NCBI GenBank assembly: GCA_963971305.1 | Contig: OZ020306.1 | Location: forward strand, 63,647,022 to 63,711,021 | From: Arcuatula senhousia | Taxonomy: Eukaryota > Mollusca > Bivalvia > Mytilida > Mytilidae | Length of the DNA stretch: 64,000 bases | Direction: 5' to 3' | In this document: positions 47,301 through 53,977 of the stretch, piece after piece | How the letters are laid out: every line of letters begins with the position of its first letter | Position numbering within the stretch: the first letter of the stretch is position 1 | Made by a program: the position numbers and the translations under genes | The notes under the pieces: generated by a model | What the model saw: the letters and a program-made list of their open reading frames with translations, nothing else | Told to the model about the DNA's origin: nothing | The model's database searches: none

Positions 47301-50300
47301 CATACCAAGTTTCATCAACCTAGGACATATAGTTCTTGAGATATGGAGGTGCTCGCAAAACTTTTCCATTGCTATTATATGTATTGAAAATTGTCAAAGT
47401 CACTCAACCAAAAAATCAAGGTCAAGGTCAAAAGATGGGGATGCTATGGTGCTAAGCTACTACTTGGGCATATGCATACCAAGTTTCATCAACCTAGGAC
47501 ATATAGTTCTTGAGATATGGAGGTGCTCGCAAAACTTTTCCATTGCTATTATATGTATTGAAAATTGTCAAAGTCACTCAACCGAAAAATCAAGGTCAAG
47601 GTCATAAGATGGGGATGCAACTGTGCTAAGCTACTACTGGGGCATATGCATACCAAGTTTCATCAACCTAGGATCTATAGTTCTTGAGATATGGAGGTGC
47701 TCGCAAAACTTTTCCATTGCAATTATATGTATTGAAAATTGTCAAAGTCACTCAACCGGAAAATCAAGGTCAAGGTCAAAAGATGATGATGCAACTGTGC
47801 TAAGCTACTACTGGGGCATATGCATACCAAGTTTCATCAACCCAGGACCTATAGTTCTTGAGATATGGAGGTGCTCATAAAACTTTTCCAAAAAGTTAAC
47901 GCCGCCGCCGCCGGTAAAGTAACACCTATGTACCGCTCTGCTTCGCAGGCGAGACAAAAACTATCACAATATGGTGGCTTAAAAACTGTTTTGAGCAGTC
48001 TTGCTAAGGTCTTAAAACAGATCAAAATATTTGAATAAACTGCTGATTTGACATTACATTTGAATTATTTCTTTGACATTAAGTTAAGAACAAGAAGCTC
48101 AGTCATGATAATACATTATTGCCTTTCAATTCAATTATTAATTTATTCAATTTATCTATTGCAATTATTTCTAATTCACAAACATTGATGCCCACATATT
48201 TAAGGCTTTTATCAGAATCTACTCTCTACATTTATAGAAAAAAATGATTTTTAAATTTGTGTTTTAATAGTTGAATAATATATGTTTTGTTCACATTTTC
48301 CTTGTAGAGATTTGGCGTGTAGAAATTGTCTGGTACATTCCAACCTAACGGTGAAAATTGGAGATTTTGGAATGACAAGGCCAATCATTGAGTCTGACTA
48401 CTACAGGTTTACCAAAAAAGGTAAGGAACAATGTCAGAATTAAGAAGAATGATCCTCTTGGTCAAATGTAATGGGAGGAAGTGAGGATAAAGGGTGCCTC
48501 TTGGTCAAATGTAATGGGAGGAAGTGAGGATAAAGGGTGCCGAAAACAAAAAGCAGTGAATAGTGCGGGGGTTGTTTAGACCAAGAATTCATGAACCCAT
48601 AAGTATACATTTTATTTAAAATTGATGTAAATTGATGCCAACAATTGTGACAAATTTAAGAACTGTCACAATATTTCATGACAGAGCATACTTTACATAT
48701 ATATTTTATCTTGCATGATATAAATAGAAAACATTGGGATGTGGAATAATTGTACAAGACACAGCCTACAATCAAGCGGCAATTCAGAAAAACCACAATG
48801 GACAACTTCCAGCAGCCCTCAACGAGACCAGTAGGCACAGCTCGCTGTTCTGCAGTTGGCCCATGGTCTAAATAAAATGCATATAATTCAAATCGAGTCC
48901 TGAAATAGTCACAGATAGACCCCCTTCTTATACAAGGAACAGAAAACATCAAAAAGACAAGTACAAACGAAAGCTTTGTCAAGATTCCTGGCTTAGGACA
49001 GGCACATATAATATGTTGCAGGGTTTAACTATTTTTTAGGGCCCAACCTCCCCCCTATCCAATATTCCTAGACAAATCACAAAAACGAAACGCACAATAA
49101 AAATCAAATCGATCAAAGTTCAATTCCACAGAGAGAACCTAAGACTACAAGAACAAACAAAAGGACGGTATAGGAACTCTCAAAAGAACACTCGCTGCTA
49201 CTAACAGCTAGCTGAGAATCATCAATCGACTGATGTAAAAAAATCAAACATATTGCTTTTAAATCCGGCGCAACACTTCAAACAATAATAATTTATTGGA
49301 ATGTCATCACTCAAAACTGACATGCTTGATCGCCACAGGCAATTTCAATGGAACACATTTTTGATGCCACACCTATAGTATACAACAGGCAATGGGCATA
49401 GCATTACGGTCTGTTTGTTTTCAGTCTGTCCCACATTAGGTCTACTTTGAATAGCAACACATAGAGGTTACTCTGACACTATCTGTCATCTTATGTCGCT
49501 TTCTAACATCCCGCAGCGTCACAAATATTTTTATTGCATTTTTCCCGACAACTACATATCCAGCCTCTTGATATTTGGCATGTAGCCTCCTTCTATAGTA
49601 CTATATGGTGTAAAGTGATTTATGTCTGTATTTCATCTACTTCCTGTTTACGAAATATTTTAAGATGCATACGACATCTATCTGTCATGGAAGACCCCCA
49701 TTCTAATTGGGTTTATTTCTTAGTTGACAAATTTACAACAGAAATAAATATTTCAATTTGTATTTTCAGGAATGCTACCAGTACGATGGATGTCACCAGA
49801 AAGTTTATGGGACGGATTATTCACTAGTAAATCAGATATATGGAGTTATGGTGTTCTATTGTATGAAATTGTCACTTTTGGTAGTTTTCCATACCAAGGT
49901 TTAACTAATAACCAAGTGATAGAGTATGTGAAGAACTCCAATCGTCTTATTTTACCTGGGAACTGCCCAGAAGACACGTAAGTTCAAATTGTAATGCCAC
50001 AACAAAGCTCATATTGGGGAACACATCACATAAAATAAAAGACACACTCATACACTGTAAACTGAAGGGAAATACACAAGCAAATGCTTGTTGCCTAAAA
50101 AAGATTTAACATGTGTGGCATTATCAATATTTAAAGAAGCAAACAGGCACCAATGGGGCATTTGAGTGTCTACAGTCTGAAAGGGTAAGGACAAAACCAG
50201 TATACATGAATGAGAACAGCAATACACAAAACTAAAAAACACAAAAAACAACTGAACAGAAATCAACAACATGAACTCAAGTCGTAACAAGAGTGAACTC

Positions 50301-51208
50301 AGGTGCTCCAGAAGAATGAACAGTTCCTGCTTGCTATAGCACACGACGTGCTGCCAATTCAGTTGAGTCCAAAAAATAGTTTATCTTTTAACCAGTGCTA
50401 GCAGTCATACTAATGCAAACATCAGTACCATTTGAATGATTTTCAGTCCTAAAGTTTTATACCCACCTACCCATTCCCCCACAAACAATGTGTGGGAGTA
50501 AATAGGAATCACTCTGTCTGTCTGTCTGTCCACATATCTCATAAGTGCAAGTCTTCCTAATCCAATTGACAGAGTTTGAGTATTTGTCATTTCAGATATC
50601 GCTTTATCTACAACTGTTTAGCCTATGATGCATCAAATCGACTTGATCTTCCAGACATCATAAACTTTCTCAAGGCAAATCCAAGCTTCCTGGAGCCCTG
50701 TCTAGATGCTCCTACCAATAGTGTGTATGTAGCAGACGACCTAGATCCAGTAGAATTTAAATCCACTTCCTGTCATGGGACAATGACCAAATCCCACTCA
50801 ACAAACTTTTTACACTTTTTCAATCGTTTGTCACAAAATTCCCAGGACGGTAAACGTCTAAGTGGAGGCAGCCAAAGTGTGAAGTTATTAACCCCGACAA
50901 AGACGATGGTTAAACCTTTTAGTCCCTTACCAACTCAGGGAAAGCCCAGAAGCAATAGTATTGGTGGAACAGCAGAAACATTCCAAAAAGACGATGATCA
51001 TTACGAAGTCCCCTCGCCTGTTTCTATGAATAAATCTCATCGTCATTCCAATGAATTCCCAGCATCCTTCACTCAATGTTTACCTTTATTGACCTCTAGT
51101 GAGAAGGGAGATCGAGGAGATGAGACAAGCGATTATTTTAGTGATAATTCCAAAGAGATTTGTCAGAATTTGACGTTTGAAATGTGTCAGACAATAACTT
51201 CTGTGTGA
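17279..51208 (+). CDS. VKR: Venus kinase receptor (19 coding exons, 1357 aa)
   Basis: Single-pass receptor tyrosine kinase. Coding exons: 17279-17390, 26354-26570, 27140-27277, 27563-27834, 28091-28612, 28890-29054, 29607-29760, 30430-30607, 32483-32578, 35175-35444, 41968-42095, 42814-43046, 43825-43963, 44531-44774, 45252-45372, 46348-46498, 48308-48420, 49770-49977, 50596-51208. All introns are GT/AG and the phases join to one 4074-nt frame. Domains: signal peptide about 1-26; N-terminal extracellular module about 38-390; GABA-B-like Venus flytrap about 395-828 (GPACS at 476-480, SYGA 499-502); membrane segment about 848-872; kinase about 913-1185 with GEGAFG 920-925, VAVK (K945), Glu962, HRDLACRN 1046-1053, DFG 1066-1068, tandem Tyr 1078-1079, SPE in place of APE; tail with Tyr 1198, 1290 (YEVP) and 1334. 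The family binds amino acids or, in insects, neurohormone in the flytrap and signals through an insulin-receptor-like kinase; the ligand here is unknown. Confidence 0.9.
17645..17720 (-). mobile_element. 3' tail of a LINE, fragment
   Basis: On the minus strand TGCCCCTTGAGGGACC is followed by TTGGAATAAACAATCTTATA and three copies of a short ATATCTTAT tail. This layout is typical of the 3' end of a LINE that ends in short tandem repeats. Inside intron 1. Confidence 0.45.
17842..18122. mobile_element. PIF/Harbinger-like MITE
   Basis: 281 bp with inverted ends GGGAGCAACCATTTGATTTT (left) and the matching reverse complement (right), about 27 bp in all. TTA directly flanks both ends. A 3-bp TTA duplication with GGG ends fits the PIF/Harbinger (Tourist-like) class. 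Inside intron 1. Confidence 0.7.
18340..18712. mobile_element. Pair of foldback repeats
   Basis: 18344-18476 is a hairpin with arms of about 43 bp (AAGACCGGCTGATCTTTCAT ... and its complement). 18483-18712 is bracketed by CTTCCGTAAAAATGA and TCATTTACGGAAG and holds GTGTGAGAT/ATCTCACAC inside. Two adjacent MITE-like units in intron 1. Confidence 0.6.
18713..19990. other. Intron 1, no recognised element
   Basis: AT-rich, with an ACATGTACATGTACATGTAC run at about 18855 and short CCCCCCTCAT/GGGGGG patches near 19370 and 19485. No gene. Confidence 0.4.
20877..22454 (+). mobile_element. Pearl/Helentron-like element, family A, nested copy
   Basis: Complete copy from AGCTCACCTGACCCGAAGGG to GGAGCCTCTTG, with a (GTCCGTC)n tract at 20925-20990 and several core units. 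It splits the phrase GCCCTTTTT/CTGGATTTTTT of the older copy, with only T residues at the joint. Confidence 0.8.
23039..24866. mobile_element. TTAA-flanked element, 1.83 kb, non-coding
   Basis: Ends AGTGTAAGTTCACGATTTTT and reverse complement of AGTGTAGGTTCGCGATTTTT (2 mismatches in 20), flanked on both sides by TTAA (the flanking identity extends to TTTAAA). It interrupts the family A element. There is a tandem of three about 60-bp units at 23590-23765 (CACCACAGGGG, TTTCCTGTGTAT) and a perfect 28-bp palindrome at 24656. No transposase. TTAA duplication suggests movement by a piggyBac-like enzyme, but the ends do not start with CCC, so the class is open. Confidence 0.65.
24656..24683. repeat. 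Perfect 28-bp palindrome centred on TGACGTCA
   Basis: ATTGGAGATGTGAC followed by its exact reverse complement. The central eight bases match the cAMP response element. It lies in the TTAA-flanked element in intron 1. Confidence 0.9.
24958..25641. other. Intron 1, no recognised element
   Basis: No gene or repeat recognised; the two short frames on opposite strands near 25120 have no features. Confidence 0.4.
25642..26313. repeat. 21-bp minisatellite, about 32 copies, next to VKR exon 2
   Basis: The unit is CCTCCTCCCACTATGTTAATA, with few variants (ATGTTA/ATATTA, CCTCTTCCC). Because 21 is divisible by three it makes long open frames on both strands (MLIPPPT or GGGINIV repeats), which are artefacts. 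The + strand of the unit is pyrimidine rich and has no AG. The array ends 40 bp before the exon 2 acceptor. Confidence 0.97.
26354..26570 (+). CDS. VKR: VKR coding exon 2
   Basis: Codes residues 38-110, the start of the N-terminal extracellular module, with N-linked sites NIT and NTS. Acceptor TTTTCAG, donor GTAAGT, phase 2. The acceptor is 40 bp after a long 21-bp minisatellite. Confidence 0.85.
26698..26790. repeat. Degraded copy of the 95-bp GATCGCAATGG repeat
   Basis: GATTGTAATGATCCGGATTGGTACATG, then AAAGAAATGGAGGGTTAA; it resembles the units at 8203 and 8471. In intron 2. Confidence 0.4.
27140..27277 (+). CDS. VKR: VKR coding exon 3
   Basis: Codes residues 110-156 ([20 protein letters not shown] region). 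Acceptor TTTATTTCAG, donor GGAG|GTAATT, phase 2. The translated segment continues smoothly into exon 4 ([12 protein letters not shown]). Confidence 0.85.
27563..27834 (+). CDS. VKR: VKR coding exon 4
   Basis: Codes residues 156-247. Contains [15 protein letters not shown] and a cysteine-rich stretch with CDSPLCEEG and [13 protein letters not shown], probably disulfide-bonded. Donor ATGG|GTAAGT, phase 1. Confidence 0.85.
28091..28612 (+). CDS. VKR: VKR coding exon 5: module junction
   Basis: Codes residues 247-421. It ends the N-terminal module and enters the classical flytrap at [11 protein letters not shown] (about 399-409), the first strand of the GABA-B-like fold. Several N-glycosylation sites. 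Donor GAAG|GTATGT, phase 1. It is the longest internal exon (522 nt). Confidence 0.85.
28890..29054 (+). CDS. VKR: VKR coding exon 6: flytrap lobe 1
   Basis: Codes residues 421-476 ([30 protein letters not shown]), matching the first helix and strands of the ANF-receptor fold. Donor CTGG|GTAAGT, phase 1. Confidence 0.88.
29607..29760 (+). CDS. VKR: VKR coding exon 7: flytrap ligand-pocket segment
   Basis: Codes residues 476-527: [12 protein letters not shown] then [15 protein letters not shown] and [10 protein letters not shown], closely like the GABA-B1 pocket (GPGCS and SYG...). Ser480 and the SYG triplet are the positions expected to contact an amino-acid ligand. Phase 2 donor GTAAGT. Confidence 0.88.
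29790..30010 (+). repeat. Dispersed intronic repeat, family H, copy 1
   Basis: TTTTTTGGCCTGATTTCACG, GTGAAAAATTC, AACAGTTTTCTCAGCAACTA, ATATTTGGTATACAGCATCA, TTTCAGGTTTGTCGCTCACC, TACTTCCTGTTT. The same order recurs at 42135-42335 and 46540-46745. In intron 7. Confidence 0.7.
30430..30607 (+). CDS. VKR: VKR coding exon 8
   Basis: Codes residues 527-586 ([17 protein letters not shown]), flytrap lobe 2. The donor is weak, GAG|GTGTCT; reading on would meet TAG after three codons. The join to exon 9 is supported by the smooth [19 protein letters not shown] continuation. Confidence 0.82.
30847..30983. mobile_element. Foldback MITE in intron 8
   Basis: CAGGCAGTGGATCAGAATAA and ATCAGCTTAATGTTCT are matched by reverse complements at the right side (AGAACATTGAAGCTGAT, TTCTGATCCATTGCTGT). 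Arms of about 50 bp. Confidence 0.65.
31179..31939 (+). mobile_element. Pearl/Helentron-like element, family B
   Basis: 5' end ATACCCCCACTCGTAAGAGA and 3' CGAGTGGGGGTATGCTTAGC give 13-bp inverted ends; the element closes with CAACCCCTTG before TTT. A (GTCCGTCC)n tract at 31220-31258 and four core units of about 170 bp. In intron 8. Confidence 0.8.
32483..32578 (+). CDS. VKR: VKR coding exon 9
   Basis: Codes residues 587-618 ([20 protein letters not shown]), a strand and helix of lobe 2. Too short for a simple ORF scan; defined by TTTTACAG and CAG|GTAACT and by phase 0 on both sides. Confidence 0.85.
32640..34480 (+). repeat. Repeat unit split by a family A insertion
   Basis: TTTTGTGGGTGCAACTCCTC and TTTACACACTGATAGGGTAC at 32656-32700 recur at 34400-34465 on the far side of the family A element at 32920-34397. 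They are either two tandem units or one repeat family broken by the insertion. In intron 9. Confidence 0.55.
32920..34397 (+). mobile_element. Pearl/Helentron-like element, family A, intron 9 copy
   Basis: From AGCTCACCTGGACCGAAGG to GGGAGCCTCTTG. Core units as in the intron 1 copies, with the same ATGGCCGCCATGGCTAAAAA phrase. It is bordered by T runs on both sides. Confidence 0.8.
34480..35174. other. Intron 9 remainder
   Basis: At 34500-34720 there are loose copies of AATCACGGA / AACTCACGGA / CAATTCACAGA. No gene. Confidence 0.4.
35175..35444 (+). CDS. VKR: VKR coding exon 10
   Basis: Codes residues 619-708 ([15 protein letters not shown]), with N-linked sites NSS and NIT. Phase 0 at both ends, donor GTAAGA. 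A family A element begins only 31 bp into the following intron. Confidence 0.87.
35475..38240 (+). mobile_element. Pearl/Helentron-like element, family A, expanded core
   Basis: From AGCTCACCTGGACTGAAGG, through a (GTCGTC)n tract at 35518-35575, to GGGAGCCTCTTG. The core holds about 14 units of 154-165 bp marked by GCAGATAGAGAGAAGC, TTAGCTCTACAAAAGTC and CCCCTTATAGGGGTTAC; the units fall in alternating subtypes (blocks of three are repeated). It starts 31 bp after exon 10. Confidence 0.85.
38328..38405. mobile_element. Half of a foldback MITE (GTGGGGTA family)
   Basis: TACTGTGAATTCCTTTTTAT, then TTCGTGGGGTACCAATTTTC, matching one arm of the elements at 44144 and 63763. The other arm type appears at 41688-41772, beyond the family B array. 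Confidence 0.5.
38678..41242 (+). mobile_element. Pearl/Helentron-like element, family B, with 167-bp tandem array
   Basis: Same ends as the intron 8 copy (ATACCCCCACTCG ... CGAGTGGGGGTAT ... CCCCTTG). The core is a regular array: CAGCTTCTACTGAAGGGATT occurs at 38928, 39095, 39262, 39429, 39596, 39763, 39930, 40097, 40264, 40431, 40598, 40765 and 40932, always 167 bp apart, with diverged units at both ends. The inner units are almost identical, which points to recent amplification. In intron 10. Confidence 0.92.
41688..41772. mobile_element. Half of a foldback MITE (GTGGGGTA family)
   Basis: CCACGAAAATTGATACCCAC and GTACTTTCACAGTATTGAATTC complement the half-copy at 38328. Possibly one element split by later insertion, or two solo halves. 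Confidence 0.4.
41968..42095 (+). CDS. VKR: VKR coding exon 11
   Basis: Codes residues 709-751 ([17 protein letters not shown]), the YDAVW motif common to class C flytrap domains. Acceptor GGTTTTTCAG, donor GTAAGT, phase 2. Confidence 0.88.
42135..42335 (+). repeat. Dispersed intronic repeat, family H, copy 2
   Basis: Same order of phrases as copy 1: TTTTGGCCTGAATTCAGGA, AACAGTTTTCTCAGCCACT, ATTTCAGGTCTGTCGCTCACC, CACTTCCTGTTT. In intron 11. Confidence 0.7.
42814..43046 (+). CDS. VKR: VKR coding exon 12
   Basis: Codes residues 751-829 ([40 protein letters not shown]), the final strands of the flytrap, very like GABA-B receptors. Donor GTGG|GTAAGG, phase 1. Confidence 0.88.
43047..43824. other. 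Intron 12, no recognised element
   Basis: No repeat or gene recognised; the frame starting at 43698 simply runs into exon 13 and past its donor. Confidence 0.5.
43825..43963 (+). CDS. VKR: VKR coding exon 13: transmembrane segment
   Basis: Codes residues 829-875. Two extracellular cysteines (833, 846) precede a hydrophobic helix of about 25 residues (848-872) ending in KFR. Acceptor CTATTTCAG, donor CAG|GTATGT, phase 2. Confidence 0.88.
44144..44340. mobile_element. Foldback MITE (GTGGGGTA family), intron 13
   Basis: The left arm TTACTGTGAATTCATTTATT and the right arm (reads AATAATGAAACCACAGTA) pair, with inner TTTCGTTGGGTATCAAATTT paired to AATATTGATACCCCACGAA. 197 bp. A sister copy lies at 63763-63971 and a worn one at about 44870-44995. 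Confidence 0.65.
44531..44774 (+). CDS. VKR: VKR coding exon 14: juxtamembrane and kinase N-lobe
   Basis: Codes residues 875-956: juxtamembrane region, glycine loop [12 protein letters not shown] and VAVAVKALK with the ATP-anchoring Lys945. Phase 0 donor AAAG|GTGAGA. Confidence 0.9.
45252..45372 (+). CDS. VKR: VKR coding exon 15: helix C to hinge
   Basis: Codes residues 957-997 ([30 protein letters not shown]): helix C Glu962 and the hinge with Met991 as probable gatekeeper. The 3' end of the exon and its donor CATG|GTAAGT are tandemly repeated downstream, so the real donor is one of nine near-identical sites. The first is chosen because it joins directly to the GDLKTYL of exon 16. Confidence 0.85.
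45319..45812 (+). repeat. Tandem array of the exon 15 3' end with its splice donor, 9 copies
   Basis: A 54-bp unit (56 in two copies) made of the last part of exon 15 plus its donor. GTAAGT occurs after CTGCATG at 45373, 45427, 45481, 45535, 45589, 45645, 45699 and 45753, with a GTAAGT-T variant at 45809. Copies 4-6 and 7-9 are a further duplication with a 164-bp period. Donors 2 and 3 keep the frame open; a TAG at 45507-45509 closes it for later donors. Confidence 0.95.
46348..46498 (+). CDS. VKR: VKR coding exon 16
   Basis: Codes residues 997-1047 ([30 protein letters not shown]), through the His-Arg of the catalytic loop. Acceptor TTTTTTCACAG, donor ATAG|GTAATG, phase 2. Confidence 0.9.
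46540..46745 (+). repeat. Dispersed intronic repeat, family H, copy 3
   Basis: ATATCACGGAGTGAAAAATA, ACAGTTTTCTCAGCACCTAC, GATTTCAGGTCTGTCATTACC, TACTTCCTGTTT. In intron 16. Partial relatives are visible at 49540-49655 and 52310-52390. Confidence 0.7.
47045..47955 (-). mobile_element. Pearl/Helentron-like element, family F
   Basis: On the minus strand it starts GTCTCGCCTGCGAAGCAGAG, then a (CGG)n tract, then five core units (CACTCAACCG at 47064, 47228, 47401, 47575 and 47749 on the + strand; spacing 164-174 bp) with CATACCAAGTTTCATCAACC. Open frames in it come from the repeats. In intron 16. Confidence 0.7.
48308..48420 (+). CDS. VKR: VKR coding exon 17: catalytic loop and DFG
   Basis: Codes residues 1047-1085: DLACRNCL (catalytic Asp1048), KIGDFGMTR and the activation-loop pair YY at 1078-1079. 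The insulin receptor's first loop tyrosine is replaced by Ile. Donor GTAAGG, phase 1. Confidence 0.9.
48454..48539 (+). repeat. 43-bp perfect tandem duplication after exon 17
   Basis: CCTCTTGGTCAAATGTAATG plus 23 more bases, present twice without change, 34 bp into intron 17. Confidence 0.9.
48656..49330 (-). mobile_element. Dispersed repeat with a conserved short frame, copy 1
   Basis: The minus-strand frame at 48656-48982 contains [21 protein letters not shown] and YAFYLDHGP, which recur in a second copy at 56005-56300. Between CAAAAAGACAAGTACAAA and GGCGCAACACTTCAAACAAT this copy has about 270 bp that the other lacks. In intron 17. The product, if any, is unknown; it is probably a transposon remnant. 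Confidence 0.5.
49770..49977 (+). CDS. VKR: VKR coding exon 18: kinase C-lobe
   Basis: Codes residues 1085-1154 ([37 protein letters not shown]). SPE takes the place of APE, as in insulin-receptor-like kinases. Donor ACAC|GTAAGT, phase 2. Confidence 0.9.
50040..50350. other. Intron 18, possible dispersed repeat
   Basis: Sequence similar in style to the 3' part of the repeat at 48990-49250 (short AAACACAAAA runs, AACAAATGCTTGTTGCC), but no second copy in the window proves it. Confidence 0.35.
50455..50580 (+). mobile_element. Solo 5' end of a pearl-like element
   Basis: TACCCACCTACCCATTCCCC, CACAAACAATGTGTGGGAG hairpin, then (CTGT)n and ATATCTCATAAGTGCAAGTC. Only the first part is present, just before exon 19. 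Confidence 0.5.
50596..51208 (+). CDS. VKR: VKR coding exon 19: end of kinase and cytoplasmic tail
   Basis: Codes residues 1154-1357. It completes the kinase ([18 protein letters not shown]) and gives a Ser-rich tail with possible adaptor sites at Tyr1198, Tyr1290 (YEVP, a YxxP SH2-type site) and Tyr1334. Stop TGA at 51206-51208. Confidence 0.9.
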
Positions 51209-51239
51209 TTCCTTTTGTGGTACAAAACTAGTGATAATT

Positions 51240-52169
51240 AGGGCCCCGCATCGAAGATGCGGGCGCCCTATAGTTTTCACTTTGTCCGTCTGTCCGTCCG
51301 TCCGTCCGTCCGTCTGTCCGTCCGTCAACAATTCTTGTGAACACTAAAACTCTAAAACTATAAACACCACAGTTCTGAAACTTTGCACAGCTGCTAAGTA
51401 GCATGTCATGATGTGCATATTAAAATTTTGTGCAAATCTGATTAAAATTTTTGGAAAAAATCTTCATTTTTTATTGAAAATCACAGATTTTGAGAATTGG
51501 ACTTTGTGAACACTAAAACTCAAAAACTGTTAACAATACAGTTCTGAAACTTTGCACAGCTGCTAAGTAGCATGTCATGATGTGCATATTAAAATTTCGT
51601 GCAAATCTGATTAATATTTTTGGAAAAAACTTCATTTTTTAACGAAAAATCACCGATTTTGAGAATTGACCTTTGTGAACACTAAAACTCAAAAACTGTT
51701 AACAAAACAGTTCTGAAACTTTGTTCAGCTGCTAAGTAGCATGTCCTGATTTGCATATTAAAATTTCGTGCAAATCTGATTAATATTTTTGGAACAAATC
51801 TTCATTTTTTATCGAAAATCACAGATTTTGAGAATTGGACTTTGTGAACACTAAAACTCAAAAACTGTTAACAATACAGTTCTGAAACTTTTCACAGCTG
51901 CTAAGTAGCATGTCATGATGTGCATATTAAAATTTCGTGCAAATCTGTTTAATATTTTTGGAAAAAACTTCATTTTTTATCGAAAATCACAGATTTTGAG
52001 AATTGGACTTTGTGAACAATAAAACTCAAAGGCTATTAACAATACAGATCTGTAGTTTCATATGCATTCCATGGAACATGCTTTAGTGGTTATAATTAAA
52101 GTTTGTATGATTTTGAAAACACTTAGATATTTTGCCGCGGGGCCCTTTCTGACTTTGTCAGTATTCTAG
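51240..52169 (+). mobile_element. Pearl/Helentron-like element, family D
   Basis: 5' AGGGCCCCGCATCGAAGATG forms a hairpin with GCGGGCGCCCT; then (GTCCGTCC)n at 51284-51325; four to five core units of about 160 bp (CAGTTCTGAAACTTTGCACA, AGCTGCTAAGTAGCATGTC). 3' GCGGGGCCCTTT complements the 5' end; it finishes TATTCTAG before TTT. Confidence 0.8.
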
Positions 52170-53649
52170 TTTCAATAAGAATTCCAAGGAGCGTTGTTAG
52201 AATTTGAGGTTTAAAATGTTTCAGAGAATATCCAGTCACATTTTGCTTTTATTGCATATAGGGGTCATTTTGGCACTATCTGTTGTTTTGCGGCATGAAT
52301 AAGATTTTCCATCACAGTTTTCTTAGCAACTATACGCAGCATTGTCTTGATACTTTGCAGGTATATGTAACGTAATCATTAAGTAGTAGGTGAGGTTCAA
52401 ATTAATGCCAGAAACTCAAATTCTTACTGAATATTTTAGTAGCAGACGACACATGTCTAAATAATGTCTTCCATTCTTGTTTTTTGTTACTGTTTGTTAA
52501 TGAGATCATTCCTTGTTAATTAATTGTTTTCATTTTAGAAATACTGTTGCATTATGGGATTATTATTGTTAATGTTTGTTTAGAATGTAATTTATGAGTA
52601 CTATGAGCCAATATCAATAGAGTATATTTTTGTAAAAGTTGAATTTCTGACATTCTATTTTTGATTGTTTCAGTAATTTAACTTCAACAATTGAAAACTC
52701 TGTGAATACAACAAACTTTAATAAGGTTTTCAAGGTCACAGTCTTTTTGTGTTCTATTTGACTATGCAAACTATAATTATATGGATAGATATGGCAGTAA
52801 AAATTGTTGAATTTCTATTTATTTTATGAATGTTTATTTTTATAGTTTTCAAGGTAAAGATTGAAGATATAGATAAATTTATATAATTTATGATAAGAAA
52901 CCTACAATTGAACACAAATCTTAAAAATGTTGATATTTTAGTGCCTTTTGGTTAACATGGTTAAAAAAATGAATTTCTGTGATTAAAACTTTTCAGATAA
53001 AAGAGATTTTTTTAAGTGAATGATAGTATAGTGTGTGTTTTAAATCTCTATAATTCCTCTGTGAAAAAAATACTTTATCATTTGATTTTATCCTAACTAT
53101 AAATTGTGCGGCATTAGATGTTAAGAATTATTTTTTTTTGTAGAAAAAGTGTTTTATAGATTGATACTTTATGAGAGCTGTGTCAGAAAATAGTATGTCC
53201 CCCAGAGAGGCACATTTTGTTCAATCCCCACCACCAAAAGATATTTTTTTGCAATTTATATTTAGATTTAGATTTAGCACTCTTTTTAAATGTACCCCCG
53301 CCATCTATATGAATAAAATATTAGTGCCTTCCTGAGAGGGGGGACAGAATATTTTCTAGAACAGCTCTGATTATTTTTTATCCTTTTGTACAAATTCTAT
53401 ATTACTTGTTGGATCTCATATATTTATGTTGCATTTTTTATGATTGATGTTCCATTTATCATCTTTTAAAGCAATTAAGACATATGATTGCTAGAGTTTT
53501 AGATTTTTTAAGGGTGCCTTAGTAGACATCTGAAAACTGGCTGACCTCTCACCAGATGCTCTTATTAAAAGGCAGATAAGTTTGGGTTTTTTTTAATCAC
53601 AAGTCAGTTCATCCAGAATATTCCAAATAAATTTTTTGCCTTCTTTTTA

Positions 53650-53977
53650 AATGCACAAGCCCAATAGTTTTCACTTTGTCTGTCTGTCTGTCCACAATTT
53701 TTGTAAACACTATAAGGCAAGTCATGAGGTTTAACATTCTTAAAATTACACAGCAGTTTAGTACTATATAAGGATCCCTGCATTAAAATTTTATGTAAAT
53801 TCATCAAATATTTTTAAAAACTATGGGCCCATCTTGTCTTTGTTAGTATTACTCTATTTTATTCACAAGGTTGGGCGGAGCTTAAATTTCTCAGTGTTTT
53901 AGGTAAGATTTAAACGAAGAATCAAGAAATAATTGACCCGTGACCAACCCGGTCAATGAAATAGAGTAATATTCTAG
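53650..53977 (+). mobile_element. Family D element, short copy, split by a MITE
   Basis: AAGCCCAATAGTTTTCACTT, (GTCT)n, one core unit, GGGCCCATCTTGTCTTTGTT and the same TATTCTAG-TTT end as the full copy. The terminal AGTATTCTAG is interrupted by the MITE at 53849-53969. Confidence 0.7.
53849..53969. mobile_element. 121-bp MITE with TA target duplication
   Basis: Ends TTACTCTATTT and AAATAGAGTAA are a perfect 11-bp inverted pair, flanked by TA on each side. Removing it and one TA restores GTTAGTATTCTAG, the family D end seen intact at 52157. The TA duplication fits Tc1/mariner (Stowaway-like) mobilisation. Confidence 0.8.
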
